The notes beneath the pieces are model-generated. The model was not told the DNA's origin. It saw only the letters and a list, made by a program, of their open reading frames with translations, and did not search any database. The position numbers were made by a program, and so were the translations under genes. This document shows, one piece after another, positions 39,901-52,085 of a stretch of DNA of 64,000 nucleotides (the first letter of the stretch is position 1; every line of letters begins with the position of its first letter). The DNA lies in assembly GCF_000004075.3 (NCBI RefSeq), contig NC_026656.2, positions 19,850,607 through 19,914,606 on the forward strand, given 5' to 3'. This DNA comes from Cucumis sativus (lineage: Eukaryota > Streptophyta > Magnoliopsida > Cucurbitales > Cucurbitaceae).

Positions 39901-42900
39901 CTCCATTTTAGTCTTTATACTCCCGTTAAGTCTTAGATTTAGTTTTCGATCTCGGTTATTGTTAAATTGTTTAAGATGGTTTTTTATTACCTAATGTTAT
40001 TTGAATTACAATTTTAGAAATATATTCGAATCTTAAGTTGGTCAAAGTTACCGTGATTTTGATTCTAGAAGAAGAATAGGCAAATTGTAAAAGGCACCCA
40101 TTAAATATGGATGTACTTAAAATTACACCATGAAATTTTTAATTGGACTCTCAAATATATTCGATTGTTGCAATTTATATAACTATATAAATTTGAATAT
40201 TTAATTTTGACCCTGCACAAATTTTTAAATTTACGCTGCGTTTGAGACAAATAAATAGGTTATTATTAGTCCTACATTATTATATAATTCAATAATTAAT
40301 TGTAATAGTTCGTATATGGAGTGTAAATTATTTTAATTTGACTATAATATTAAATATTTGAATTGTAAATTATTTTAGTTCGGTAAGAAATAGAAAGATT
40401 GGAGCAACAAATAAAATAGTAATAATCCTAATAAATATAGGATTTTGAAATAATTTGGCCTAAAATCACCCTTTACAAATTTAAAATTGAAAATTGAGAT
40501 GGTAACAAATAAATAATGTCTATTATTTTGTCATGCTTATGGTAGTTTTTACGATTTGTCGAAATATATATATAGAAATAAAGTTGGCGTTTCGACAGAC
40601 GACATGACGTTACCTTGATGCTAAATGTTGCAACTTCATTAGGGGCCACATGTCGTCCAAAAAACACACACACAACAACCAAAAAATAAAAGGACGCCAA
40701 ATTTTCAACTCTGTATTTCGGCTTACACCCATTTTTCCATTTCTAATTTTCATCAAAGGATAAATAAAATAAAAGTTACATTAATGTTCTTTTTAAAATA
40801 TTGTCCATAGGTTATAAAATATAATAATAATAGATACTAATAATTTTTTGATCAAAATATATAATTATTGAAATTGAAAGAAAGATGGGGAAAAGGGCAA
40901 ATTAATTGGAGCACAGGGACCACATAGCAAAGGTTTTGGGTAGACAAAAATATGGGCACAGCGTAAAAAAGCAATCTTTTTAGTCTTGCAAATAGACCCT
41001 CTGAAAACATTTGTATTTATTTTGGAATTATGTTTTGTGTTGGAGAAAAAGGAAAAAAAAAAAAAAAAAAAAAAAAACCTCATTTTTACTGTTAAATTCA
41101 ACACTTTTTGTCCCCTTATTGTTTCTTCATTGCCCTACCCTTTTCTTCTTTATTCTTCCTTTTTTAACTTTGGATAAATCCATTTTCTAATTTCACTTTT
41201 CTTATATAATCAAATTTATGTAATTATTAAAATTAGTATAAATTTTAAATTTTGCATATTCCTCCTTATTTAATTATAAATAAAATTTGAATTTTTTTCC
41301 AAACCAATCTCTATATAGATAAGGAGGTGTTTTGGATAGAAATAAAAATAAAATAATATGTGACGGTTTAGCTTATATATTTATATTGAACATACCATTC
41401 ATAAATCTTTTTAAACAATGTTATAGTGTTTATAAGATTGATGGATTATCTCTCCCAATACCAATTGATTGTTGAAATAAAAGCTTGTGTGATCTAAAAT
41501 ATGACATTATTAAACAAGTTTTTAAAAAAATCCAATTTTCACAATTTCACAATGTATATAACTTCTACATATACATCAAATACAGACTACTTTTTTAAAC
41601 TTGTATGAACAGGCATTGCAATTCATATTACACATTCAATTCACATCTACATTTAAAAATTCAGACTCACGTTATTATTTAAAAACCAACATTTTGTTAA
41701 TATATACTGACAATAGCAATGGGTACCCCAAATTGTAGTACACAGTACACACATATATAGTCCAAAGGGGCCACAAATTAAGAAGGCTGATATATATATA
41801 CGATACATATGCATGCATGAACATCAATAAATAGTATAGTTATTTAACCTTAGCTCTATTTTATTTTATTTTTATATACAAGTGATTTGTATCATTTCTC
41901 TTCGTCCGTGAATTATTGCATATCTTTTGCACGTATATACATTGTGTCTATCCACATCCAAGGAGGGAGCTTCGTTATATTGTTTTAAATAAAAATATAA
42001 TAGATGTTCATAAAAAGTTAAGTAGAATAAGTAGAGTATGAAAGTTTGAGTTTATAAGAGTTTGGAAGTATTGTGGTGACTATATATATTTGTTATTAAA
42101 AATATACAGCATTTAGTTTTAAACTTTAGGGTAAGAGTAGGGCTCAAACTATATATACATTTTTTAGGTTATTTTCTAATTAAAATACGGTGAAAAATTT
42201 GTTGTGATATCCAACTAATTAATACATGCAAAAGTAAATTGTCATATCAAAATATTTTGTTTTATAGTATTAACTTTATATATTTTGAGATAAAACAAAT
42301 AGTGACAACAATAATCTTAGTTAGTTAGTTAAAAATTTATAATATTTACACATATTTTGTGACGTAATGATCATGGTTTCATTTAAGACATATTTTGCAA
42401 CCAAAGTCAAAAGTTTTGATTACAATTATTAATAACTCAAAAGCCTAAAATGAATTTCTTAATATAAGCAAAGCATAGAAAATGAAGAAATAGGATAGGG
42501 GAAGCATAGAAGTATGTTAATATTCTGTAGTGCAGAGGGCCAGACTGCAAAGCCATCAGAATCAACCTGTTAACGGCTGTCCACAGTTTTTGTTCTCTGC
42601 CATTCGGATGTTGATTTCTCACCTTCCCTTCAATTATATATCATACACATTGTTAATCTATCTCTCCACCGGTGGTTCGATCGGTCTAAAGTATGATAAT
42701 AGTTGTAATAGTTATACTATAAAAATTATCTTTAAAAAATTTAAATAAATTAAAATCAAACATTATCGAAAATAAATGGTTTTGGGATGCGCACAACGTT
42801 GAAGACAAATAGAAAAATTAAAATTACGAAGAGTAAAATCGATGAAAAAGAAGGTTGGGTCAAAAACTACCAATCTAAACATGAATAGCTTTAGATTATA

Positions 42901-45245
42901 TTATATTGCAAACACAAACTGTTACGCATCTCCAAACAGTTTCTTACATAAGGATACAATATCGTTCAATATTTTTTAAATCTACCATGTTTCATGCACT
43001 AGAATATTTAATTACCTTCACCCTTTTAACATCAAAGGTTGGTTCCTTTCTCACTTACATGTTTGAGAAACATTGAAGCATGGTTTGAATATCCAAATAT
43101 TGTAAAAGATTATCAATATATGTACAAAATGCAATACAATTGATAATGATATGCCGGTCTTTTTTTATTATCTAAGATCATTGGTTTGTAAATATTGATG
43201 ATATAGTACAATGTGTGTGATTATGTGTTTTTTCTTTGTAATTATTGTTAGCATTAATTTAGTGTATATTTATATTAACGTCATTTGCATTATACGTAAC
43301 TATTGGGGTGAAAAGTTCAATCCTCAATTATGTCCAATCATTTCTAATTATCTCATGCCTGTCTGATAATAATATTCACGTAAATTCAAATCATCTATAT
43401 AATGTTGATGTAAGATATTTTAGGAATATCTGTATCATTAAAATATCAAAACCATACGAAATCTCTCACCAAGCCAGAAAAAAAAAATATAATACTAAGA
43501 CATTACTCAATGAGGGGACAGCCAATGTTGGGTGTTTCACTCATTTTGGATCCAAGTGTAAGGTATTAGGTGGGGATATTTGTTGCCATTGTTATGGTGT
43601 AAATCTAAAAAGATGTTTTTTTTGTTCTTTAAATTACAATTTTATTTTTATCACATGCAAGAAAAATTTATAGAATTAAAATGATGGTACTCAAACGTTA
43701 AATTACATAAAAAACCTCAACGAAAAGTATGAAATTTATTGGTTTTAATTACATCCTTAAATTTTGAAAATTTTGGATACTTTAACACAATATTGAAAAG
43801 TTATTTTTTAATGTTAAATTCATGGACAAAAAGTTTGTATTTGCTCATACATTCCTCAAGAAAACAAATCTATTAAAAATAACTTTTTCTAAAAAATAGT
43901 TTTATACACAAAATTAAAAGTCTCCAACCGACCATAGAAACTTTTCTAACACCACACAAATATTTATATTCTTCTATTCACGTTACGATTTCATTTTGTA
44001 AATATTTCTTTTATTTAGGAGTATGATGACTACATGAGTAGCAATTATTAGTAGTAGTATTAGTACAAAACAAAACGGAAGCTACAGTTAAATGGAGTTA
44101 AGATAAAGTATATATTCATACTTTTGTAATAGAAAATAACATGTTTTCCATATCCATGAACATTTATAAAACAAAAGAGAAGAAAGAGTGAATGGTTAAG
44201 TTTGGAGTTGGAAATGTGAAGTGTGGGAAAATAGGGGTAAAAAGAAAAACATTGAGAGTGGGTAAAGGTGGTTTTATTGTGTCGGTTGATGATGTTATTC
44301 CTTGTCGCTTTTCATTTCCGAAAATTTCAAATTATGAAAGAAAAAGCAGTCGGCGCCGCCGTGCCTTCTCTTCCCGGCTGCCGGTCCCAATATTTCTCCC
44401 TTCTCCATAATTCATATCACTATCTTTTATCTTTCAAAATGATTGCACCCACCTTTCCTTACTCACTACACCCACTCTCCATTTCAATTGTAATATTAAA
44501 TATATATTATTTATTTTATGTTTGATTTTATAATCTTTGTTTTATTTCAATCGTGATAGTAGAAGGACGAAAGATCTAACCTTTACGTTTAGGTTGATCA
44601 ACTTAACAATATTTGTTTATTTAAAATTTTCAATATTTAATTTTTTCTTATAAAAGATTTATTTCTCAAATCTTATTCTCAGTCAATATCTATATAAATT
44701 GTTGTTCACGTGTTAACATTTTCTTGATATTATATACTCAACAATGACATTTTTGGTATATTATTGAATAATGGATGAAACATAGTAGAAATGTTATTAT
44801 TGTGGATATGAGGCTAAGTTGTAAGACATTTAAACTTATTTTAAAAGGGTAGAATGTTTATAATGTTGGCTGAGATTATCATTTTACATTTTTATCAATA
44901 TTGACATGTTTTCAACTACTTTGCTACTATACGACTAGTTCAATATTGAATTATGAGTATAACACTTATATTAGAAAAGTAAGAAATTAAAATGCCAGAC
45001 GCAATAGTTATTTTTTAAACAAAAAAATGGTTTTGAGAGCTTGTAAGAAGGACAAGGATGTAAAATCGCACCAAGTATATCAAAAAATTAGAAAATAAAA
45101 CTTTTGGTCAAAATTTCTCAACCTTTACACCGTTATTGGTTAAATTAAAAAAAGAAAAAGAAAAAGAAAAAAGAAAGCACCGAAATAGTTTCTCTTTCTT
45201 TACATAAATTCCTCTTTCAGTTCACACTTTCATTTCCAACTCTGC
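37000..45245. other. Long intergenic region between the SVP-like and bHLH genes
   Basis: About 8 kb of AT-rich DNA without a supported coding gene. It includes the distal SVP promoter, short GC patches (37320-37385, with repeated ctgccca units; 42530-42610, see hairpin entry; 44190-44410), and a poly-A run at about 41055-41079. Open frames here lack an ATG start or recognisable domains. Confidence 0.5.
42532..42600. other. Potential structured RNA hairpin
   Basis: Nested complementary arms surround a 20-nt loop: gcagag 42532-42537 with ctctgc 42595-42600, actg 42544-42547 with cagt 42584-42587, and agcc 42551-42554 with ggct 42575-42578. It is a GC-richer island in AT-rich DNA. On the minus strand, ACA occurs three bases after the basal stem, as in the 3' half of an H/ACA snoRNA. 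No partner hairpin was established. Confidence 0.25.
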
Positions 45246-45320
45246 ATGTTCCACTTCTTCTTCCTTCTCTCTTCATTCTTCTCTCTTCTTTCCATTTTCA
45301 TGGCTTCCTCTATTCTCTAA
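45246..45320 (+). promoter_or_regulatory. Possible uORF in the bHLH leader
   Basis: The ATG at 45246 opens a 24-codon frame rich in Phe, Leu and Ser that ends in TAA at 45318-45320. A second in-frame ATG lies at 45300. It sits in a pyrimidine-rich stretch typical of a plant 5'UTR, 76 nt before the main ATG. Whether the transcript starts upstream of it is unknown. Confidence 0.4.
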
Positions 45321-45395
45321 CAATCCCATAACTAAATTATTCATTCCTTGTTTCATCCTTCAAACTATACGAGCAAGTCCTTCCATATTCCAGAG

Positions 45396-46231
45396 ATGCT
45401 TCCTTTCCAGACTCATTACGGATTCCAGAGCAGTTGGTCGTTGAGTTATCACAACGCCGATAATCTCAAACCATCAATGTCCACCGCCGGTTGTTCGATC
45501 GTCGACAATGCTGCAGATGCATCTAAAGACGTGAAGAAGTCTTCGGAAGCAAGTCGAAGTCATAAGGAAGCTGAGAGAAGACGGCGACAGCGAATCAATT
45601 CGCATTTATCTACTCTCCGTACACTCCTTCCTAATACTACTAAGGTAATCGTTTACTTCGCAAAATTGATGTGTGCGTTTTGCAATGTTGATGTTTGATT
45701 GATGAACCTTGGAAGTAAAATGGAAGTTTTGGATTGATTTTACGCACGTACTGTTTGTAGACGGATAAGGCGTCGTTACTGGCGGAGGTGGTGAGTCATG
45801 TGAAGGAGTTGAGACGGCGAGCGACGGAGGTTGCACGTCGGAGTACAGAACAAAGCGGCGGCGGAGGGATGGTGTCGTGGCCGTTCCCTAGTGAGGAAGA
45901 CGAAGCGACGCTATGTTACTGCGATAACGAAAATAAGGTAATGAGAGCGACGGTTTGTTGCGATGAGCGGTCCAGTTTGAACCGGGATATGATGCAGGCG
46001 ATCCGGTCGGTTGAGGTGAGGGTGGTTCGGGCTGAGACGATGACATTGGGGGGGAGGACGAAGAACGTGGTGGTGATGGAGTGGAGCGGCGGCGGGAGGC
46101 AGAGGGATGAGGAGTTTATGGGCCTGAGACGAGCTTTGAAGGCCGTAGTGGAGAATCGGGCCCAAAGTGTTTTGGGTAATAAGAGGGCCCGGGCCTGTTG
46201 TCCAATAGAGGATACGTTTTTAATGTGCTGA
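45396..46231 (+). CDS. bHLH transcription factor, TMO5/bHLH30-like (239 aa)
   Basis: Two exons, 45396-45644 and 45761-46231. The intron falls in the bHLH loop after residue 83, a position shared by this subfamily. The basic region is at residues 54-67 (RSHKEAERRRRQRIN). Its His, Glu and Arg positions predict E-box/G-box binding. Helix 1, loop and helix 2 run to about residue 102 (LRTLLPNTTK, then TDKASLLAEVVSHVKEL). The C-terminal part (about 130-215) resembles the ACT-like dimerisation domain of the group, for example RATVCCDERSSLNRDMMQA and LGGRTKNVVV. Arabidopsis relatives (TMO5 and its paralogues bHLH30, 106 and 107) pair with LHW-type bHLHs in vascular and root patterning or act in stress responses; which role applies here is unknown. 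The start is the ATG at 45396; the frame is open further upstream but without an ATG. GC is high in exon 2 compared with the flanks. Confidence 0.9.
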
Positions 46232-48360
46232 CGTGGCCAATGAAGGTTTGCGTCGGAATTGTGGGGTTTGGGAATCTTTTTTTATATTTATTTTGATGGT
46301 TTGGTGAAAAATGGAAAATGAAAGAGGCTTTAACTTGAGAAAGTGACCGACATGTCGTTTGTAGCACAAGAGACGACAAGAAAGAAACACGTTTCGTTTA
46401 GGAATATAATTTTTAAGTTGATCAATTTATGTTCAATCAAAACACACCATTCGTAAACTGTGATTAGAGGCACTTTAGCCACTACACGTGATTTTATAAA
46501 ATGAGATCATAGTCTCTACTTTCGACTTAATTCTTTGTTGCTTTGTTTTCCAAATCCACCTAAGTTTGTTCAATTTTATTTTCGTTATTTTACTAACCCT
46601 ATATTTAACATTCATTTTGAAAGGGCGAATTCAAATTTTATTTTAACAAACAAATTTTCAATAAATATTGAAAATATAAAAACTAAAAAAAGTTGTTAGA
46701 TAAACTAGAATAATGTACTCAAATTACTTGAATATGATGAAAAAGAGAAGTTAAGTCAAAAATAACATGAACAGAACAAGTTTTTATGTTTAGTGTTTTC
46801 ATTATTAATTTTATGAAAATTCTAACATTACTTAAATTTGCATGAATCTAAATTACATTCCAACCTCAAAATAGTTACACTAAAAAATACCATTCATTGG
46901 AAGAATAAAAGGCAGAAATGAAAACCATTAGTTTAAGTATTAGAGAGTTTATAGACCAACGTCTCCCCTTCCTTATCCTCATTAGTCTACATCTCACCCT
47001 CAATTATTGACAATACTTTTCATCTCTCTTTTCTTTTAAAATATTAGAAATATGTTTTTACATACAAAACAATTATTAAATTGCAAATTGGGTGCTTATA
47101 ACAAATTCTAGTTTTATGTCTTCCTATTTTTTTCTTTTTATAAAAAGAAAACACAAAAATTTAAAGGTAAATACCAAACCAAATCGAATCGAAATGAGAT
47201 CAAATGAGAAGGATATAAAATTATAGTTAATAAATATTTAAAATTGAAAATTGTTATTAATTCGACCCAAAAGCTTAAGTTGAAGTTGATGGTTTGACTT
47301 AAACTACAAAGAAATACTCAACAAGTAAAATCAACTATAATTAGGGAGGAAATAACAACACAAGTGCTTGAACACAAAACTTTTTCGAACCACATGCCTT
47401 AATACCATATTAAATCATCAATTTATCCTAAAAGCTTAAGCCAATTAACTATGATAAATTTAATATAATATTTAACCTACGTTCAAAATTTAATAGAAAA
47501 ACAAACCATCTATCGTTCGTTAACAAAAATCATGATAAAAATACAGTACACATAATTTTTCTACAAATTATAAAAAGTTTATCATTTTTTTTTAATTTTT
47601 AAAATTTTTCTTTTTTATTTTCTCGGAAAAAAAGAAATAGAGAAAATATAAATTGCTTGACGTAACGTTCACGTAGCGTGCGATATCACGTGCGACATTC
47701 CCGCCTGGTTGAAGGATGAAAGATATCGTACATGACTCATCACCATATTTATCCTCACCCTTTTTCTTTTCTTCTTTTTTTCATAATCATTTCATAAATT
47801 GAAATTATGCTTTTTTATTAAAGGACTTTACAAGTAAGTATTGAGTTTCTTAGTAATCGATGCGCAAATAATTATTCATGTAATTTTATTTGGGTGTCAA
47901 TATGAACATAGTTCAAATTGATGCTCTAATGTCAATTTTCTCAACAAGCAAAATAAAAATCAAAACTTCAAAATATAAAATTGGACCAAATCTTACAAAA
48001 TTTCAGATGGGTTAGTAACCTCTTGTAGAAACGTTTAAGTTCTAAAATTTATGGGGTGAGATTAAATTTTTTTTCTTCTGGTTATAATCTATATATCTTA
48101 ATTGAAGCGAGGAGGTATGTAAATAAACAAAAAAAATTGAAACATTGGGAACTTAATTTAACATTTAGTTTAATATTTAAGAACAAGCTAAAGATGCTAT
48201 GAAGTTAATTGGATTTGAAAAGAATTGGAGTACAACAATGGTTGAGTACCTGAGTTGGCTTCCTATGAATTTTTATATTTTTATCTCCATTAAAGTGGGG
48301 ATGGATATGTATGGATAAGCTTGAATTGAAAAGGAGACGAATCGTCATAACAATTTTGCA
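46232..48360. other. Intergenic region with a dispersed repeat
   Basis: AT-rich. 47270-47490 is a second member of the dispersed repeat seen at 24785-25042. 47655-47740 is a GC-richer island with a CACGTG-core motif (atcacgtgcg) and two GATATC sites, possibly an upstream element of the carbonic anhydrase gene. No coding gene is supported. Confidence 0.5.
47270..47490. repeat. Dispersed repeat (copy 2)
   Basis: It contains caacaagtaaaatcaacta and gtgcttgaacacaaaac, then ttaaatcatcaattta and aaaagcttaagcc, in the same order as in the intronic copy at 24785-25042 (caacaagtggaaatcaattc, ggcttgaacgcaaac, and so on). The two are diverged by roughly a quarter of positions. Confidence 0.55.
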
Positions 48361-48368
48361 TATATAAA
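48361..48368 (+). promoter_or_regulatory. TATA box of the carbonic anhydrase gene
   Basis: The sequence tatataaa lies about 100 bp upstream of the first ATG at 48463. No ATG lies between the expected transcription start (about 48393) and 48463. Confidence 0.6.
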
Positions 48369-48462
48369 ACGGGAAGACAAATGCTACGACAATTGAATAG
48401 TGAATATAGGAATCTTCTCAAGAAAGTCCGATTATTTTCGGTTGGGTAAGGCGGGAACCGAA

Positions 48463-50833
48463 ATGGGTCGACCAATTCGTGAGTTTCTTTGCTGTATTTT
48501 TATTTGTTGAATTATTTTTCTCTCTTTCTGATTGTTGGCTAAGTTTCAGAATCAATCTCCATGAATTTCAGCCTAATTTCTTTGCGGAATTGTCATTGCT
48601 AATAGGTCCAAGAGCTTTCTGGGGTCTCTTGATTTCGGAAATGGCTGCGATTAGGCCGACTTTATTTCATAAGAATCCATTCCTTTTCTCGTCCTTTTCA
48701 GTTGGGAGAAGCTCTCTTTCTGTGAGTTATTTTGTTTCTGTGTAATTATTTGATGGAGTTTTTGTTTCTTTATGGAATTGGGAATTTTGGATGGGTAGGC
48801 GAAGGAAGAAATCGACGAAGCACATCTGGGAGTGTCTTCTAATCTTATTCACGAGTGCGTTTTTTGTTTCCTTTTTCTGATATTTGTGTTTGTTTTACCA
48901 TACAAATATTTAATGGGAAATTTGATCAGTTTTCTCTTCTGGGTTCTTATTGTTTCTTTTCTATTAGGTTGGAGGTGAAAAATGTGGTTCAAGTGAAAGA
49001 TGAACGTAAGCTGTTTGATGAAATGCAAAGGAGATTTTTGAGTTTTAAGAAGCACAATTATTTGTAAGTAGTTGGTCAATGAATGAGCAAATCTTAACGC
49101 TATCTGTATGGATAAACTAAAACGCTTGGGATTGTTATTTTTAATTCAAGGGTTTCTTTTTGAAACAGGGAGCATTTGGAGCATTTTCAAGCTCTTGCAG
49201 AACTGCAAACCCCTAAGGTAATTGAGCAAGATGATGAGCAAAACCCTTTCCTATTTCTTTGATTCGTTTTACCTTCTTGTACTTTTGTCCTATTTTGAGT
49301 ATTTGCCATAAGTTAAGTTCACTGATGCCAACATGAGCTTAGCTCAACTGGCACCTGTATGTACATGTGACAATAGGTCCCAGGTTAACTCCCTATCACT
49401 ACATTTATTATAATACCTTTAAAAAAAACACATGCTCACAAGTAGAACAGTTCATGGTGATTTCTTGTGTGGATTCTAGAGTATGCCCATCCAATATCCT
49501 TGGATTTCAACCTGGAGAAGCTTTCATGGTTCGTAACGTAGCAAACATTGTTCCGCCATGGGAGGTATGAAGTATTGTACAAACCTCTTGCATATCTAAG
49601 TCAGAGTTGAACGTTGCTTTAGCTGTCTTCAGACAAGTAAAGAACTAATTTCAAGTATACGCACTTTACTTCTTGTACAGAATGGACCAACTGAAACCAA
49701 TGCAGCCCTTGAATTTGCGGTGAACACACTTGAAGTACGTTGCTTTCCATTCTTCTTGCAGTCTGATGTGACCTTTATAAACTCTTAATTCTTTGCATAA
49801 GAGTGCATATATATCATGAATTCTTAAGAGAATCATTTTTATGCTGAAGGTTGAGAACATTTTAGTCATTGGCCACAGCAGCTGTGCTGGAATTCAGAGC
49901 CTTATGAGCATGCAAGATAATGCAACTGGCTCGAGGTTTCACTTTCTTCAACTTCCTTGTTCCTTGTATATCTGTTTTTCCAGTACGTATTTGTTTTTCA
50001 AGCTGTAATTTGTAGCTTATTCTGCCATGGTAGCTTTGTTCATAAGTGGGTGGTGAATGCAAAAGCAGCTAAATTAAGGGCAAAGGCTGCTGCTGCACAT
50101 CTTAGTTTTGACCAGCAATGTAAACATTGTGAGAAGGTACTGGTAACTTTTTGCTGCAAATATGAACCACACGATCTCTGTTTGAATTTCATTCATGTTT
50201 AACAGTTGAACTTTTAGACTAGAATTTGTTACTTTCTTTTAATTGGTGTGCAAAGTTCAAGCTATCCATCAAAGTATAAAAGTTCTTACTCTATTACCAT
50301 TTTGGGTCTTACACTGTTTTAGCTTTGTACTTTTAAATGTCTAAATTTTGTCTCGGTGGTTTTATAATCTTATAATTAGTTCTCGTTTTTAGTTTGAAGT
50401 CAATTTCTATTAAAATTGGTTAAATAAAAACATAATGTGAACATGTTATCAAAATTAACTGTACAAAAGCCAACTGAGACTAAACTTACTTTTGGGAAAG
50501 TTAATCATAAAATAGCCTTAACAATAATTGAGTGTAGTAGGATCAGGATCAATTAATTGTCTTGTGCAAACTGGCTTGGGAGGTTACTAACCTCGACGAT
50601 TTTCCCTTTTTTGGCACTAGGAATCAATCAACCTTTCATTGAAAAACTTGATGTCATACCCCTGGATCGAAGAAAGGTTAAAACAGGATTTGATTTCTGT
50701 TCATGGAGGATACTATGATTTCTTGAATTGTACATTTGAGAAGTGGAGTCTTGATTACAAGAACACCAGCAGAGTTGATAACGATGATGATGACCGTGTA
50801 TGTCATATTAAAGATCAAACAATTTGGTGTTGA
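48463..50833 (+). CDS. BCA5-like: Beta-carbonic anhydrase (283 or 300 aa)
   Basis: Zinc enzyme that interconverts CO2 and bicarbonate. Exons: 48463-48478 and 48606-48721 (see below), then 48799-48854, 48968-49063, 49169-49217, 49451-49564, 49681-49734, 49850-49935, 50034-50136, 50621-50833. Zinc ligands and catalytic dyad are present. Numbering from the ATG at 48641: Cys100 and the Asp102-Arg104 pair in SCVDSR, His159 and Cys162 in GHSSC. Other family blocks are [30 protein letters not shown] and [14 protein letters not shown]. The N-terminus is Ser/Phe/Arg-rich and lacks acidic residues, so it is probably an organelle transit peptide; BCA5 (plastid) or BCA6 (mitochondrion) are the nearest types. 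There are two candidate starts. The ATG at 48641 gives 283 aa. An ATG at 48463 joins in phase through an intron (48479-48605) and adds 17 residues. The latter is the first AUG after the TATA box and has a strong context, but the splice needs transcript support. Confidence 0.9.
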
Positions 50834-51560
50834 AGATCATCACCCTCTGGAAACACAATGCTTTTGTGAATAAGAATTAAAGAAAATCAATGTGAATGAA
50901 ATTTATAAAGTTTCTGAGAAAGAAATTGTATAATAAAGACTGTCTTGAGTTCTGAATGTGGATCCAATGATGTATTGTATATATTAGTCTAAAAAAAATC
51001 AACCTATTTTGTTGGGTAATTTCAGATACATTTTGGTTCAATTTAGTTAACGTAATGATTTAAGAGTTTTAATTTGATTCTTATGGTTTCTAACAAAGTT
51101 TCATAATCATATGGTAATATACTGTAATATAAATTCTGATAAAATTACAAATTGTGATGCTGTGTTACTTTAGTTGGTGAAATGATTGGGACATCCAATC
51201 CAAAATGCCCTCACAGGCAAAGAACTTTACCCCCTCTTCTTGGGCCTACCCCTTGCAGGCCCATAATTAGAGGTAAGTACGACAACTCGGCCCAAAAAGC
51301 TTACTTGAGCATCCATCGACGTTGAGAATGCTAAAATAATGGATAACTAATTAGAAAATAGCAAATCCAAAAAACAATATCCCTACATTTATGTCTTTAA
51401 TTCATATTAATTTTTGAATTTATAAGATTCAAATAAACTAATTAACGATTTATTTAAATAATTCATAATAATATATATATATATACTAATAACTATTTTA
51501 GTTATAATATTTTTTCTCCCAATAAAATGTTTGATAATATAATTTATTTATTGTACGTTT
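50834..51560. other. Intergenic, downstream of carbonic anhydrase
   Basis: Contains the expected 3'UTR (aataaag near 50932) followed by AT-rich DNA. No gene is seen. Confidence 0.5.
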
Positions 51561-51806
51561 TATAGGGTGAAATTGAGTTGGGTTGTAAGACATTTTCAAC
51601 TCGATCTATATTAAGTTTCTAACCCAACCCAACTCATTACGTAAAATGTGGGTTGGGTTGGATTCTCGGGTTGTATAGTTTTTTTTTAAATTTTTAATGG
51701 TTATAAAAATTCAAATTATTACATTTAAATTTCAAACATACATAATTCAAAATTTCATACAATATAATAAATTTAAAGTTTATATACTTAATTTGTTCTT
51801 TTATTA

Positions 51807-51899
<93 letters not shown>

Positions 51900-52085
51900 T
51901 ATATTAATTTGGGTTGGGTTAAACCAATTTTTTCAAATCTCCAATCTGATACCCAACCCAACCCAAAAAAGTTAAATTCTTTTAACCCAACCCAGCTTAT
52001 ATTTTAACATAACCTAACTCAACCCTTATAATATGAGTTGGATAGTTCAGGTTATTCGGATTCAACCCATATTCTTACAACTCTA
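51561..52085. mobile_element. hAT-like MITE with 8-bp target site duplication
   Basis: The element is bounded by perfect 8-bp direct repeats gtacgttt (51553-51560 and 52086-52093). Its ends are imperfect inverted repeats of the TAGGGTG/TAGAGTT type, with ggttg a little further in. Multiple gggttggg and cccaaccc blocks occur in both orientations, so much of it can fold back. An 84-bp (AT)n tract sits in the middle. It has no coding capacity. The 8-bp duplication and the TAGGG-like ends fit the hAT superfamily. Confidence 0.75.
51811..51894. repeat. (AT)n microsatellite, about 42 units
   Basis: Uninterrupted AT dinucleotides inside the hAT-like MITE. Confidence 0.97.

Noticed and set aside
43308..43673. 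121-codon open frame with several Cys residues
   Set aside because: No ATG at its start, AT-driven codons, no recognisable domain and no splice or promoter context.
44192..44410. 72-codon ATG frame in a GC-richer patch
   Set aside because: Basic, with no family resemblance and no supporting signals. It is more likely upstream regulatory DNA of the bHLH gene.
45348..45395. Upstream extension of the bHLH protein
   Set aside because: The frame is open but the first codon is TTG. The first in-frame ATG is at 45396.
48479..48745. Open frame reading through the carbonic anhydrase leader
   Set aside because: It begins inside the likely leader intron without an ATG and runs past the GTGAGT donor at 48722. 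Only the 48606-48721 part is used.
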